From: Halichondria panicea
Lineage: Eukaryota > Porifera > Demospongiae > Suberitida > Halichondriidae
Reading direction: 5' to 3'
Length of the DNA stretch: 64,000 bases
Assembly (NCBI RefSeq): GCF_963675165.1
Contig: NC_087377.1
Location: 6,014,042 to 6,078,041 of the forward strand
The notes under the pieces: generated by a model
The model's input: the letters and a program-made list of their open reading frames with translations, nothing else
What the model was told of the DNA's origin: nothing
Databases searched by the model: none
Part shown: positions 23,740 to 35,120 of the stretch, piece by piece
How positions within the stretch are numbered: position 1 is the first letter of the stretch
Layout: each line of letters opens with the position of its first letter
Translations under genes and position numbers: made by a program

Positions 23740-23990
23740 CAGTTTGTTTGTAAGTGGAGAGCTCACTAGGGGGATGAACCACTATAAAAAAACTAACGCT
23801 CCGGTGTTTGTTTTCAGTTTGATTTTCAGTTTGTTTGAAAGTGGAGAGCACCTGGAGAGCACGGCTGCCGACACCACTATAAAAAAAAAAGAACGTTCTG
23901 GTTATTTTCAGTTTGTACTATACTCAAGTTGTTTCTCAGGTCACTAGGGGTGATCCACTATAAAAAAACGAGCTCTGTGGTGTACCTCCT
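23740..23990 (+). repeat. Imperfect tandem repeats with CACTATAAAAAA motif
   Basis: Three degenerate copies of a 75-90 bp unit, each with TTTCAGTTTG, GGAGAG and then CCACTATAAAAAA (about 23780, 23873 and 23956). The repeated TATAAAA is TATA-box-like, but no transcription unit following it is recognised. Confidence 0.65.
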
Positions 23991-24225
23991 GGGTGGCTTG
24001 GAAAGCATTACATCTATGTGTTCCTAAGAGCATTGTGAACACTTTTAGTACGATAGTTTAGTGACAATGCGTGTATCTGCATACAATGGTAATTCGGTAC
24101 ACATGTGAATACAATAGTAAATTACGGGGCGTGGCAACGCATGATAATATTCCAGATGTCCAGTGCTACGTAAGAAACCATAACATGCAAATATTCTGTA
24201 AATTCCAATTTCCGAGAAAGGGTTA

Positions 24226-24655
24226 AATCAGCTCTGGCTGGTCGACTTCGGCAGTGGGTGTGTCTATAGTTATAGTGAGCATTATGTGCATTATGTGTCC
24301 CCGTGTCAGTTAAATCAGCTCTGGCTGCTCAACTTCGGCAGTGGGTGTGTGTACTATAGTTATAGTGTGTCAGCTCTGGCTGGTCGACTTCGGCAGTGGG
24401 TGTGTGTACTATAGTTATAGTGAGCATTATGTGTCCCCGTGTCATTATGTGTCCCGTCAGTGGGTGTGTGTACTATAGTAGCGTGTGTACTATAGTAGCA
24501 TTGCGTCCCCGTGTCGTCGACTTCGGCAGTGGGTGTGTGTTATAGTGAGCATTGTGTGTCAGCCCCGTCCGTGTCAGTTAAATCAGCTCTGGCTGGTCGA
24601 CTTTGGCAGTGTTATATATATATAATTATCAGCTCTAGCTGCATGGCTAGTCAAC
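24226..24655. repeat. Minisatellite, unit about 60-100 bp
   Basis: Five to six imperfect units built from TCAGCTCTGGCTGGTCGACT, TCGGCAGTGGGTGTGT, ACTATAGTTATAGTGAGC and ATTATGTGTCCCCGTGTC. Units vary by internal deletions. Confidence 0.85.
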
Positions 24656-24730
24656 TTTAGTGGCTTTGAATTGTCACACCGGTCGGGAGTCTGTGTAACA
24701 AAGACTCAATGACTCAATGAATCAGAACCA

Positions 24731-24869
24731 TGTTAGAATACATGGACACTTGTATGGAATGTTCTAGATTATGTTATGTTCTATTTAAGTGTAATTTCTA
24801 GTTTTACTCTTAACGTGTTTTGTGCAATCTCCAACTTACCTAGTTGATTAAGCTTATTACTCTGCAACA
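24731..24869 (+). repeat. Probable 5' LTR of the Copia element
   Basis: It begins TGTTAGAATACATGG and ends CTGCAACA, giving TGTT...AACA ends. Immediately after it, GGTTATGGCC (24870-24879) resembles the initiator-tRNA internal-fragment primer site used by copia-type elements (GGTTATGGGCC). At 139 bp it would be short, and no 3' LTR is seen. Confidence 0.5.
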
Positions 24870-24899
24870 GGTTATGGCCTATTTGTTGTTAGTTACAGT

Positions 24900-27640
24900 G
24901 TTACCTGATCGAACAATGGCTGAATCGAAGTCGGTGACTGTTCAACCCTTGAACGGGTCAAACTTCCATGTCAAATGGAATGGCTCTGAACTCGCAAGGT
25001 GATGCAGACAGCTAGGAAGGATCGTGCACTAGCAATTATTGTGCTGCTGTAAACTCCTGCTGTAAACTCCTGAGGATCCTGTGGAAGTCTGGAGAAAACT
25101 ATTTCAGAAGAAAACCTGGGCGAATAATGGGCGAATAAGTGACGTAAAATGTATGCCCTTAAACTGTATGCTGAAAGACGGTGATTCCGTACATATTCAT
25201 GTGAAGGCTATGACAGAAGTATTTGACGCTCTGTCGTCTCGGAAGAAGATCGAGTACTTGCTAGCCTACCGGAGTCGTATAGCATGCTTGAGCAAACACT
25301 GAAGTACCCAAGATGGAACTTGTTACTGAGAGGTTGAGGAGCGCAAGCTGAAGGGTAAAGAAGAATCTAGTGCTGGAAATGACAGAGCCATGGCCATGGC
25401 TGCCAGTCATAAATTCAAGAAGAAAGTGTTACAATTGTGGAAAACTCGGTCACATCAAGAAAAACCCACCCAAGGCTAATGCAGCCGAGGATGTGATTCT
25501 ATGTGCACAGCATGCGATGACGGGAGATCCAATTAAGGATACAGCCACATGTGCAACGATCGTAGTGTATTTGTCGAGTACAAGAATCTTGAGGCACCAT
25601 TGAATATCAAACTGGGTGATGGGTGATGGGTATAAAGTTGATGCTGTTGGGCGCGGAGTCGTGGTGAGTGGCAGAAGCCAGACCTGCAAGTTGCAAAATG
25701 TCCCAAGATTGTCATATAATGTCTCAGTGGCTACAGAAAATGGAAAAACTGTGAGATTGCCAAATGTCAGATTTTGTTCAACAAAAGGAGAACTGTACTA
25801 TTTGAACTGTTTTTCGAATAGCGTGTACACACACGCAGCCGAGACAAAGGTCGAAAGGTCGAAGAGACTAAGGTCGAAGAGTCGAACGAAGACGTACACA
25901 TTAGTGGAAACTTACAGAAGCTAGCCAGAGAGAAACTTGTAACTGGTAGTGACTATGACTCGAGATCAGCTTCTGCATTGATGGAAAACATCACAAGAGC
26001 CATTTTCCAAAGACTGGAGGAAAGAGGGCCAAGGTACCCCTAGGACTTGTACATAGTGTCTACACCATCAATGGGTGGAGGTCTCTATTTCGTCACATTT
26101 ATTGACGATGCCACTCGATACGTGTGGGTATAATGTGCTTAAGGGGTATATGTGCTTAAGAGCAAGGACCAAGTGTTTTAGAAGTTCATGGCCCTAGTGG
26201 AAAACTCGAGTGGCTGATAATGGAGGAGAGTACACCTCTAGAGAGTTCACAGCCTACCTCAAGAACCTCAAGAACCTCAAGAAGTACGTCATCAGTTCAC
26301 AGTGCCAAAGACTCCCCAACAGAACGTATGAATAGAACACTGGTGGAAATGGTACGCTCAATGCTAAATTGCAGAAGAATTTCTGGGCTGAAGCACTCTT
26401 AACAGCCGCGTATTTTCGAAATCGTAGTCGGCCTGGACTGAAGCCAGACTTTTGGTTGTGTGTGCTATGCACATATTCCTAGTGATGAGCGACAAAAGTT
26501 TGACGCCAAGTGTCTCATGTTAGGATACGGTACTGAAACCAAAGCCTACCGTCTCTATGACAGAGAAAATAATTTTCAGTCAGAATGAGCAAGAAACAGT
26601 GAAGGGGATGATAGTTCCCATGAAACTGAATGTCTAAGCGAAGACGACGAACCTCAAGAACAAGTTAGACGATCGCCTGATTACTATGGTCGAGCAACAA
26701 TTGCAGGAGATCCTACCACCCAAGAGGAAGCAATGATTCAATCAGACAAGACTAAATGGGTGAATGCAATGGAGAAGGAGATGGAATCCCTACATACGGA
26801 GGTGTGGGAACTTGGTTCTAAGTGGGTATTTAAAACCAAGAAAGGTGCTAATGGAACAATTGAAAGACACAAGGGTCGTTTAGTAGCAGAAGGATACTCA
26901 CAACGATACGGTCAAGCGCCGGTATCTCAGAGAACTGTTGCATGGTTTGAACTGTTGCATGGTTTGAAGTTGCATCAAATGGATGTCAAATGGATGTCAC
27001 TACTGCCTTCTTAAATGGAGAGGAAGCTCAGCCGGAGGGGTATGCAGTCGAAGGCAAGACGGGTGCAGATTGAAACTCTATAAAGCCTCTATGGTTTAAA
27101 CAAAGTCCAAGATGCTGGAATTCTGCTCTCACCTGAAGAACATGGGAGACCCCTGTATGCTACAGAAGGAGAGATGTTCCTGATTGCTGTATAAGCGAAT
27201 GACTGAAGTCTGTCACGCCAGTTTGAAGTGAAAGACATGGGGAGCTTTGCATTACTTCCTAGGTGTAAAATTGTCAACAGTCGTACACTGAGAACATTTT
27301 GAAGCGATACGGTATGCAAGATTGCGAACTCCTGTGGACACAAGTACAAAGTTGGTGAAAGCAAAAGATGAGGACACTTTTGTAGTCAGCTGTGGGAAGT
27401 CTGTCTGCTGCCACAAGCTGTCGGTAATGTGGCTAAGTTTTGTGCAAAAGCCAACAAAGCAACATTGGATTGCTGTGAAACGAATCTTTCGGTATCTGAA
27501 AGGGACTCAGAAGTATGGTCTCCTCTTCAAGACAAGCACCAATAAGGATTGTGTGGGTTTCTCTGACGCTGACTGGGGTGGTGACCTGGATGATCGCAAG
27601 TCTACGTGTGCCGCTAATTTCACTTGTGTTTGAAAGTCTG
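24900..27640 (+). pseudogene. Ty1/Copia retrotransposon, decayed gag-pol
   Basis: All the usual parts occur in order, with stops and frameshifts. Gag starts at MAESKSVTVQPLNGSNFHVK (about 24916), with EVWRKLFQKKTWAN (about 25085) and HIHVKAMTEVFDALS. A zinc knuckle CYNCGKLGHIKKNP (about 25430-25470) has lost its last Cys. Next comes a GAG-pre-integrase stretch LQNVPRLSYNVSVATENGK, integrase traces (about 26050-26400, ERMNRTLVEMVRSML), reverse transcriptase KWVNAMEKEMESL, RHKGRLVAEGYSQRYG and MDVTTAFLNGE-like coding across frames (26757-27030), and the RNase H region RIFRYLKGTQKYGLLF and GFSDADWGGDLDDRKST (27485-27605). Short tandem duplications cause several breaks (26256-26282, 26934-26967, about 26979-26999). 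Confidence 0.85.
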
Positions 27641-27924
27641 CGCATGTGCACACATTATTTTTAAACTATACTGACGGCATTCAGAGACATCTGGTACATA
27701 CTACATACTGATAGTAGTAGAGTTTGTATGTGGAGATCCACCTTATTCACAGGATCTAGTGGTATGGCAGAGGCTAGCTTTGGATTTAAGATATCTACGT
27801 ATAGCCATTTTCAAATTGTTTGAAGCAACTGGTGATGTTGAGCCCAGGAAACCAATTCTATTGGATTTGCTGAAATAAGCGGCACGCTTGTATCTGTATC
27901 TACTATGTGCAGCCTAGTTGCGGA

Positions 27925-28430
27925 AAAAAGTTCAGCAGATCGCTCTACAAAGACGTCTTGATCTGAGAGCCAGTTATATGGCCAGTATTTGCACCTACCG
28001 TTATTCCTTGATGAAACTGGGACTGAACTAAAGGATATGCTCAGACAATAATCCGTGCAATTAGTAACCGTTTACAGATTCAAGGACGTAATATGACGTC
28101 AATTGCTGCTATTTCAACAGAAGGTTTGGTGACTGTAGAAACAACTAATAACACTGTTAACGGTGAAGCTTTCCTGGACCGATACCAGAGTTGCATCCTT
28201 TTGATGGGTACACCTCTATGTCAATTGCTCAATTCATCGTGTCTGCTGGTGTTCTGACATTCTACCTACCACCGTACAGCCCTGATTTAAATCCAACTTT
28301 TAATTACATCAAACACTATTTAAAACAACATGAAGACATAATAATTATATACAATATCACCAGATACATTGATAAAGGCAGCGTTCGACAGTATCACTCA
28401 AGATATGTGCAAAAATTGGATTGAACATTG
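27925..28430 (+). pseudogene. Tc1/DDE_3 transposase remnant
   Basis: Ordered fragments: QQIALQRRLDLRASYMASI (about 27930), IRAISNRLQIQGRNMTSIAA and ISTEGLVTVETTNNTVNGE (about 28050-28170), then PFDGYTSMSIAQFIVSAG and FYLPPYSPDLNPTFNYIKHY (28196-28330). The PPYSPDLNP block is diagnostic of the Tc1/DDE_3 group. The VxxDNASxH segment that should precede it, carrying the second catalytic Asp, has been deleted, and the Glu after LNP is lost. The copy is inactive. Confidence 0.8.
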
Positions 28431-28527
28431 TGGATACTAATAATCATAATAATTATAGTTATGTACATGGTCAATTATACACATGTCTGTCTCAATATTT
28501 TTTCTCACGGTAGACTGCATCTCGTCA

Positions 28528-29118
28528 TATGTTGCTTATTGATTCTACCTTTTTCAAGAAGCTCATTGTAACTGCAGAAGCACACTGACCGCGTAAATTC
28601 ACCCTCTTTCCTGGAGAGACATCAACTGCATCAGGTGTTACAGGATCAAATGTACATGTCGATAGAGAGCTACTTCCAGTTGAGGGTTGAGCAACTTTCC
28701 AAAATCTCTTATTAGGATTAGGTGGACAGTCATATGAGCTATGCTTTTTCATTTGAATAAGGTGAGCTCATCCGTGTATTGATCATCGGTGTGCTTCCCC
28801 TTTCAATCATTTCTACTTCAGTCACTTTATCCAGGTATTTATCACAACGAGTGCGTTTTGCAGTTTCTTCATCTGGTGTATGCGCCCGCTTCCTTGTAGT
28901 CAGGTTTACCTTTGATGGACAGTGTACATATCTTTAAGATCCTCATTGCTTGACAGCCACTGTTGTTTTCCACGATTCCCATGTCCTGGCTCGATGTACC
29001 CAAAGCTATCAATAGATATTTCTCCATTGCAGGCACTCAAAATGTCTTCCTTTAAATCTTCAATTGACTTATACATTCTTGCAATTCCTCGTAGCTTTTG
29101 GGTGGAAAAATCAACTTA
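28528..29118 (-). CDS. Unnamed transposon-associated gene, partial
   Basis: A minus-strand coding stretch from about 29118 reads VDFSTQKLRGIARMYKSIED, then ISIDSFGYIEPGHGNRGKQQ and WLSSNEDLKDMYTVHQ. It continues after a frame change with CDKYLDKVTEVEMIERGKH and MKKHSSYDCPPNPNKRFWK (about 28745) to a stop at 28528. The pattern GYIEPGHG..GKQ..L..ED...MY and the HSSYD.PP...FWK tail occur in sponge and cnidarian repeat-associated proteins of unknown function. No catalytic domain is recognised, and the 5' end is not defined. Confidence 0.45.
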
Positions 29119-29281
29119 ATTGCAATTGCATAGGAGAACGACTTAACCTGCTGTGACTGTATGGTGACCGTAGACTGTCAAAGATTTTATAATACCGCAT
29201 AATGAGCTATACTGAGAGTTCTTACCTGAATTATTCCATTAGCAGCAGCTGAAGAAACAGTTATTGGTGTTATAGCCATAT

Positions 29282-29521
29282 TTGGCAAACAGTATAGTCA
29301 GTCTTGATCCTCTAGCTATAGATACTTGTGCCTTGGGTTCAAAGTGTAAAAAGTCTGCACGTGCACATGATATGCACAGTGCCTTACGCTATGATTTTCA
29401 AACGCAAATGAAATCAGCAGTAAGAAACAGTAAGAAACAGGCACTCTCAACTGCCCTTGCCAGTACTGCTCCTGGTTGCAGCAATTACTTGCCCGAAGAC
29501 ATCTTTGAAGACAATCTTTGA
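29282..29521 (+). other. Open frame of unknown nature
   Basis: 79 codons with Ala/Ser-rich composition and no recognised family. It contains an 11-bp tandem duplication (29419-29440) and a 13-bp one around 29498-29525. Probably not a real gene. Confidence 0.2.
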
Positions 29522-29537
29522 AGACAACCAGAGGTAA

Positions 29538-30180
29538 TTAACCATCGGATTCTTAATTAACAGTGAAGTGAAGTGAAATGTCTGTACTTCTCTATCGGGT
29601 TTCCAGAGCAATATACCACCCCCATACAACAAGGAATAAAATGGTGTAACATGTGTTGCCATAGCAACCACGTTTTAAATGCGTTGAGATAAAATCCAAA
29701 ATTTTTTTTTTATTGATCATGGTATAAAGGCTTGACTAAGCTGAAAGTAACAGTGCTAAGATATATCAATTTCTCTTTAGAACTGCAAAGAGCAGCCACA
29801 AGTCGCCGGACAGTCCATCACCCGATGACACACTTTTGTCATCAGGAAGTTCATCTCCGTCATCGTTGGACAGTGACCCACTTCCATCAGACGGTCCACC
29901 CCCTGATACTGTTGACACTGATACTGTTGACATCAGAGAGAAGGTGGAACAATCTATGAAATTTACAAGCTCACATAAAGACTGTTTATTACTGCTAATT
30001 CTATTTTAGCTATACTACGTCCCAGACAGTTCATCAGCGTTTGCTGGTAGCGTATCCTACTATCCCCTCTCTCACTGTCATGCTGAACCTAGCCATAGCT
30101 ATAAACTTCCTGATGCTAATGAAATTTTAACATAGGCTTGGAAATTTCTGGACTAAATTGCACGTGATTCTACAGCTTTT
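29538..30180 (-). mobile_element. Second piggyBac-derived copy, reversed
   Basis: Read on the minus strand it matches the 15690-16571 element over several blocks: the segment with TCCAGAGCAATA and CCATACAACAAGGA, GTTGCTATGGCAAC, the TTTGGATTTTATCTCA segment, ACAGTCTTTATGTGAGC, and AAATTTTATTAGCATC with CACGTGCAATTTAG. One end reads TTAACCATCGGATT near 29537, similar to the TTAA..CGTCGGATT end of the other copy. The opposite end is not clear. Confidence 0.65.
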
Positions 30181-30955
30181 CCTCTATACAGGGATTCGAG
30201 CTACTTCCTAAGTATAGCAAAATTAGAATTCTGCAACTTCGTTTAAAGGGTATATTTGAATGAACAGTGTTACAATGGAGGTCCTTGCCTGAGACCTGAA
30301 TCTCATTGCATAATCTCATTGCATCGGTGCTTTTGCATCGGTGCTTTTGGAAGCACCCTTCTTTAGAAAATGTCGTCGATGAACACATGGCTTGCCTATT
30401 CCCTTTGGCTCCAAGAAGATGAAGACTGAATGGCTACGGAAGATCGATGGAAGTGCCTTCTACAGCCCCTGTCACCGAGCTCCGTCTGATGCTAGAAGGA
30501 AAGCTGACTGAGATGGACCATAGATAGAGTAGAAGAGGGATTGGAAACGGATACACCATCTGTGTATTGCCTACTTTCCTTTTTTGTTTCCTCCAAGTAG
30601 CACTTCTTTTTGTTTTTGTCTTCCTCCAACCCATGGCAGCCATCTTGAAATCACGATTAAACTACTCATGCTACTGAAATGGCCATTGATTGTGTGATTT
30701 CAGACAAATATATTGTCTCCAAGGTTCAAATACTTGAAGGATGTTGGAACAGAATTGCTGCAGAAAGTAGAAAGTGAGAGAACGATAGATAGATCTACAA
30801 TGACATGTACATTTGACAAAAGTCCTGCACTCCAAGTTTAAGTTTAAGTTCGTATTTGCACAAGTCAAAGGGATGCACAAGTCAAAGGGAAATCAAATTC
30901 AGCGAAGAGGGAAAATTTGTGGCTTGCAGCATTTCACCATCTTGCTTTGTGTGAG
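30181..30955. other. Stretch without a confident gene
   Basis: Possible coding traces (plus strand, about 30700-30830) are too short to name. Several tandem duplications: 13 bp at 30299-30324, 14 bp at 30321-30348, 17 bp at 30857-30890. Confidence 0.35.
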
Positions 30956-31445
30956 CTGTATGGGATGAACTGTTCTCGTCACTAGGTATGCAATGTGAGG
31001 ACCAATTGCTATTGCAGTCAACGAACCTAAAGTTGTTTGAAATGATGCTATCACACTACTTTAGTGAAACCAGCAAAAGTGTAAGTAAAGTTACTGACAA
31101 TTCTGAAGTCATACTTACCAATCATGAATTGAATGTACTACGATATGTCGGTGGATTGCTTTGTTGAAACGCTATGAACGATACGGAAATAAATATGAAA
31201 TGTTTTTTGAGTGCTTAGGAGATATGGCTGTAGTGAGTGATGATTTTTTCTCGACTACACTAAAGAATGGTCTACACTAAAGAATGGTACTCCAAAAGAA
31301 TGGTACTCCAAAGGGGAGGATTATTTCCATTAAATGATATAACTTTCATGTTGTTTACAGAAATTGAAAAACAGACCTGTGGCTTTCTCAGTGAGTAATA
31401 TGCTACACTCAAGCCAGGAAAAACTACAGGATGATGTCATCAAAA
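30956..31445 (+). pseudogene. Second copy of the P-type partner gene, fragment
   Basis: Frames read LFEMMLSHYFSETSKSVSKV, EVILTNHELNVLRYVGGLL, then LKRYERYGNKYEMFFECLGD followed by MAVVSDDFFSTTLK and GLFPLNDITFMLFTEIEKQT. These parallel NAVRYA, HFVECLGSMA and GGLFHVSDTTFNLFKAIEIQ in the gene at 13183-14046. A stop follows GGLLC. Two back-to-back tandem duplications (about 31253-31312) disrupt the region after ECLGDMA. Confidence 0.6.
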
Positions 31446-31554
31446 AACATAGCAGACAATGAGAATGTTCAACTTAAGTGGATTTGCATTTCTCAGTGCA
31501 TAGAAAGACAAGAAGACGAGACGCTTGCTGGTTGCATTTAGCATATTATAATTA

Positions 31555-31800
31555 CTATACGATTATGTACGTAGAAAAATGTTTTGCGTTTGGGCATTGG
31601 AACTCGGGATTGTCAAGTAGCCTACAGTTTCCCCGTACCCGGTCCAATTCGAAAGATTTCTGGGATTCCACAATATTTGGGTTGCTCTTGATCGCTGAAT
31701 TGAGTGTCATTTCCACGAAAGATTTGACTGTAGAAGAAACATAACTGGTGTGAAGGCATGCACTAACCACTATAAATACAATAACTGCAAGTGTGCTTAA
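31555..31800 (-). pseudogene. Second P-type transposase, C-terminal fragment
   Basis: The minus strand carries TVKSFVEMT (matching TVKSFVELT in the locus at 14.5 kb), then a CGIPEIF-like stretch, and RVRGNCRLLDNP, comparable to the RGN.R tail of P transposases. It faces the partner-gene fragment at 30956-31445, the same convergent layout as at 13-15 kb. Confidence 0.5.
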
Positions 31801-32515
31801 GCATAGTTTTTTCTTTTCTTTTGCAGAGAGATTAGGTTGGACGTCAGCAGAGGAGGAACGCCAGAGGAGGAACGCCAGGGTCAATAGGGTCACATTTAAT
31901 GAAGAAGGATTAAACATGCTTCTGTTCTTTATTTGCCTGCTTGGAAAGCCTAGATCTATCCAGTGCAGCAAGCCAGTATATCAAAATTTATTCTCTAGCC
32001 ACGGCAGGTGGTTTAGAAGAATGCAATAAAAGGTCAAAGGAGGTTGCAATTAAATCCTTCATTTCGTCTATCACTATACCACAAAACTTCATTGTTATCA
32101 GGTAGCTCGTCCACCTTTGACTCTTTTTGTAGTTGCTTTAGAACATCGACTTGGTAGCCTGTGTCATGTTTAAAATAGTGTGTATAATCTCTTAAAGTTC
32201 TCTCCGAAGGAAGACATCAACTTCAAGTTTATACACCAGCGAATGACGCTCATCCTTTATAGTAGCAGCTTTCAATTGTTCTTTCCAAAATAAATTTGAA
32301 AATGTTCCCTGAATTTTCTTTCAAGTTCACCATCAACACATTCGCCATGTCTTTTATTTCTTTTTGAATCTCAGGTTTTTCATTCGAGCCCTTTTCTCTG
32401 GAGTATTAAGAACCTTGATATTTGAATGGCTACTGCTATCACTCATATCGTGTGCACTTCGTGATTTATAACGATTCTCTTAAAGTACTTTGATATTTTT
32501 TGCACATTGTACACT
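31801..32515. other. Non-coding stretch
   Basis: A 14-bp tandem duplication (CAGAGGAGGAACGC) lies near 31846-31873. Short coding-like pieces on either strand could be further decayed P-type sequence, but nothing can be named. Confidence 0.35.
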
Positions 32516-33608
32516 AGCCTCGATCCCAGGCCGAGTTTTCGCTTTTATAACGGCTAGGCGAACAACTGGGCCTGGTACTAGTTGTCTGCGCATGCGTCAA
32601 TCGTTCGTCAGATTCTGACGAATGGATATTCTCGTTCACTTTCGTGACATTTATATTCGTGTACTATCGTGTACTAGAAGTCAGTTCCCGTTTTATCATT
32701 ATTGGAATCGATTGGAATGGCTCTTAGCTGAAGCTTCTCTCTTCTCTGAAGCTTATTCTGAAGACTGAACAACAAGGGAAGAGGTATAAAGCTTTGTCAA
32801 GCTTGTTAAGGTCAGATATTTTTGTGTGGGCCCTATGGCCGGCTATGCTATCAAGTTAAGTCTTGTTCATGTTTGGCAAGAATGTAGGTAGACTATAGTT
32901 TCATCATTAATATGGTGGATCAAGTGAAGAGTGTGAGCTAGAGAACTTGGTGCTGCCATCATCAGCTCGTCGACAATGACACTATAACCGAGAAATTTAA
33001 TATGTATAGATCTACACGTATTTAAAATATCTACTTCTCTGTACAGGAATGGCTAATATCCAGCTATCCCAACAGTGCTCCTCTTGGCTATACTAACGGA
33101 CGAGACTGGACAGTTTGAGGTAAGGGTTTAACCGTCTTTGGTTTCTTTTAATAATTATTGTCCTATACTCACAGACACAGGACTGGAGTATGACCTGTTC
33201 ATTCGAGCGTTGCTGGGTAGCTCAGAGACATCAAGAGAATCTACGTTTTCTCAAGCAATGAGTTACGAGTTGGGGCCTAGAATCAGAGAAGTCCAGCAGC
33301 CTGCTAAATCTTTTTGAAACGTAATTTGAAGGCATTCAATCATCCTGAAGTTGCCCTGGGTCACTGTAATTGTGCTGCAGCACAACTGGCAACTCCCCAG
33401 GCCTTTGTGAAGCAGCTCCCTATGTGCATCTTTTGTGTACTCACTCTGTGCATTTTCTGTGTACAAATTTCCATTATTGATTTATTAAATATTTTTGCCG
33501 ACCACAAATATACAATGAAAATTTGACGCATGCGCAGACAACTAGTACCAGGCCCAGTTGTTCGCCTAGCCGTTATAAAAGCGAAAACTCGGCCTGGGAT
33601 CGAGGCTA
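32516..33608. mobile_element. 1093-bp non-autonomous Mutator-like element, intact ends
   Basis: Terminal inverted repeats of about 83 bp start TAGCCTCGATCCCAGGCC and include GGCGAACAACTGGGCC and the TGTCTGCGCATGCGTCA inner edge. The 9-bp flanks are identical: ATTGTACAC at 32507-32515 and 33609-33617. A second copy at 44.9 kb matches through the interior, including the CAGCTATCCCAACAGTGCTC block and the region around 33250-33470. No transposase is encoded. The interior holds splice-like signals (GTAAGG near 33120, CACAG near 33180). Confidence 0.9.
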
Positions 33609-33617
33609 ATTGTACAC

Positions 33618-34400
33618 TTCATGCCGTTAGGTACTAGTATTTCACACTTAACAGATCGAACAGTTTTGGGATATTTTTCTCCATTTAAAGTGACAGAAGC
33701 AACACTCTGTGTAGTTAAGGCCTGGGTCAGGCACTGATAAGATTAATTTTATTCATTACCATCATTTAATGTAGATGGTATTCATAACCATTATTAATGT
33801 TATTCATTGCAATTGATGTCAAGAAGTCAAGGTACTTGCTTAGCTAGCTGCTGGAACTATTGTACAGAATCTTTAGCAACAAATGCGGTGGATTTGCACA
33901 AGGTAAGACTAGTTGTTTAGGCCCTCAAAGATAGAGTCTCAAAGATAGAGTAGGTTGTCATGATTATATTTCCAGCATGATTATATTTCCAGCGGGGGAA
34001 GTCAAGGGGGAAGTCAATATGTCAATATGTGCAAAACTGCCTTAGCTATACTGGCTTCTTTAGCTCTGACAGCCACTCTAGAGGTAGGCTATGCTGTGTA
34101 TCTCAAGAATACAGTAACTCCTACTCTTCCCCCGCCGGATATTAGTACCTAGCAATGATAAGTTCATCTAACCTTGTTTTTGAAGCTTGATCTTAGCATC
34201 TTTGTGGCTGCATTTGTAGTTCTTCTTATTAAAAGTGGCATGATGTCATCAACATTTTTTGGGCTAATTAGCATAATTGAATTAAGCTAATTAGTTTATT
34301 GGAAAAAGAAAACATTGAGCTTCATTTTGGATCATTTTGATGCAGCATGCACTGTATATTGCAAATAATACAGCAGTATGAACATAGTGTTAAATTTTGG
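33618..34400. other. Non-coding stretch with clustered tandem duplications
   Basis: Four adjacent perfect duplications between 33924 and 34028 have units of 14, 17, 12 and 8 bp. No gene recognised. Confidence 0.6.
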
Positions 34401-34403
34401 TAT

Positions 34404-35120
34404 TTACAGCCAGACCCGGGCCTTAACTACGCAGAGCAGGATCCCCATTACGACCAACAAGCACACCTTTCTGGATTGAATAAACTCGACAAACTCGACA
34501 AACTTTTCATCTGGATGTGCAGGACACACGTTTAGTCGGTCGAGAAGTTTTACAAACGAATTGGCTGATTCTAGTGTTAACTGTTTTGGAATAGCACGAT
34601 TGTGCATCCATGTCAGATCTGAATGTATCACAAGGCAGTGACTAACAATGGCTGCTTTGAAGTGGAAGGTTCGGAACTCAGTTTGATCTTATCGGGGGTA
34701 CCTAGGCTTTGCTCTAGCCACAAGGTTCGAATAACTTGCAAATTTTCCAAAGCTTGAGCGGGACACAGATTCAGATTGAGATTGAGAGTCTGTAGGCAAC
34801 ACAGGATGAGGTGACACAGGTTGAGAGTCTGTAGGCGACATAGATTGAGGCGACACAGATTGAGAGGGCGACAGGTTGAGGTGACACAGGTTGAGAGTCA
34901 GTAGGCAACACAGGATGAGGCAACACAGGTTGAGAGTCTGTAGGTGGCACAGGTTGAGGTGACACAGATTGAGACGACACAGGATGAGAATTGATGGTTC
35001 TCAATACCTGTAGAAAAACATAACATCAATCATGTTCATATAATTAACAAACAAAAATACCTTTCCCATTCGTTTTGGCACCCAATTTTTCCGCTGGAAA
35101 AAGCGTGATTTACGCGGCAT
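34404..35120 (-). pseudogene. Unnamed transposon-like gene with Pro/Gln repeat
   Basis: It starts at an ATG (35120): MPRKSRFFQRKNWVPKRMGK, then a short intron (about 35061 to 35019, GTATTT...TACAG), then a second exon VLRTINSHPVSSQSVSPQPV that runs into degenerate repeats of PTDSQPVxPxPV (about 34980-34770). Further exons on the same strand read SFGKFASYSNLVARAKPRYP and CLVIHSDLTWMHNRAIPKQL with SANSFVKLLDRLNVCPAHPD to about 34404. The basic start and the HSDLTWMHN..IP..L..ESAN..VK.L..L.VCP.HPD block look like repeat-family proteins known from sponges; the class was not identified. Frame changes occur in the repeat. Confidence 0.5.
34770..34990. repeat. Coding minisatellite (ACAGGTTGAGAGTC units)
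   Basis: About seven units of 24-39 bp built from ACAGGTTGAGAGTCTGTAGG and CACAGGATGAGG. It encodes the PTDSQPV repeat of the minus-strand gene, and unit-length changes shift its frame. Confidence 0.8.
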
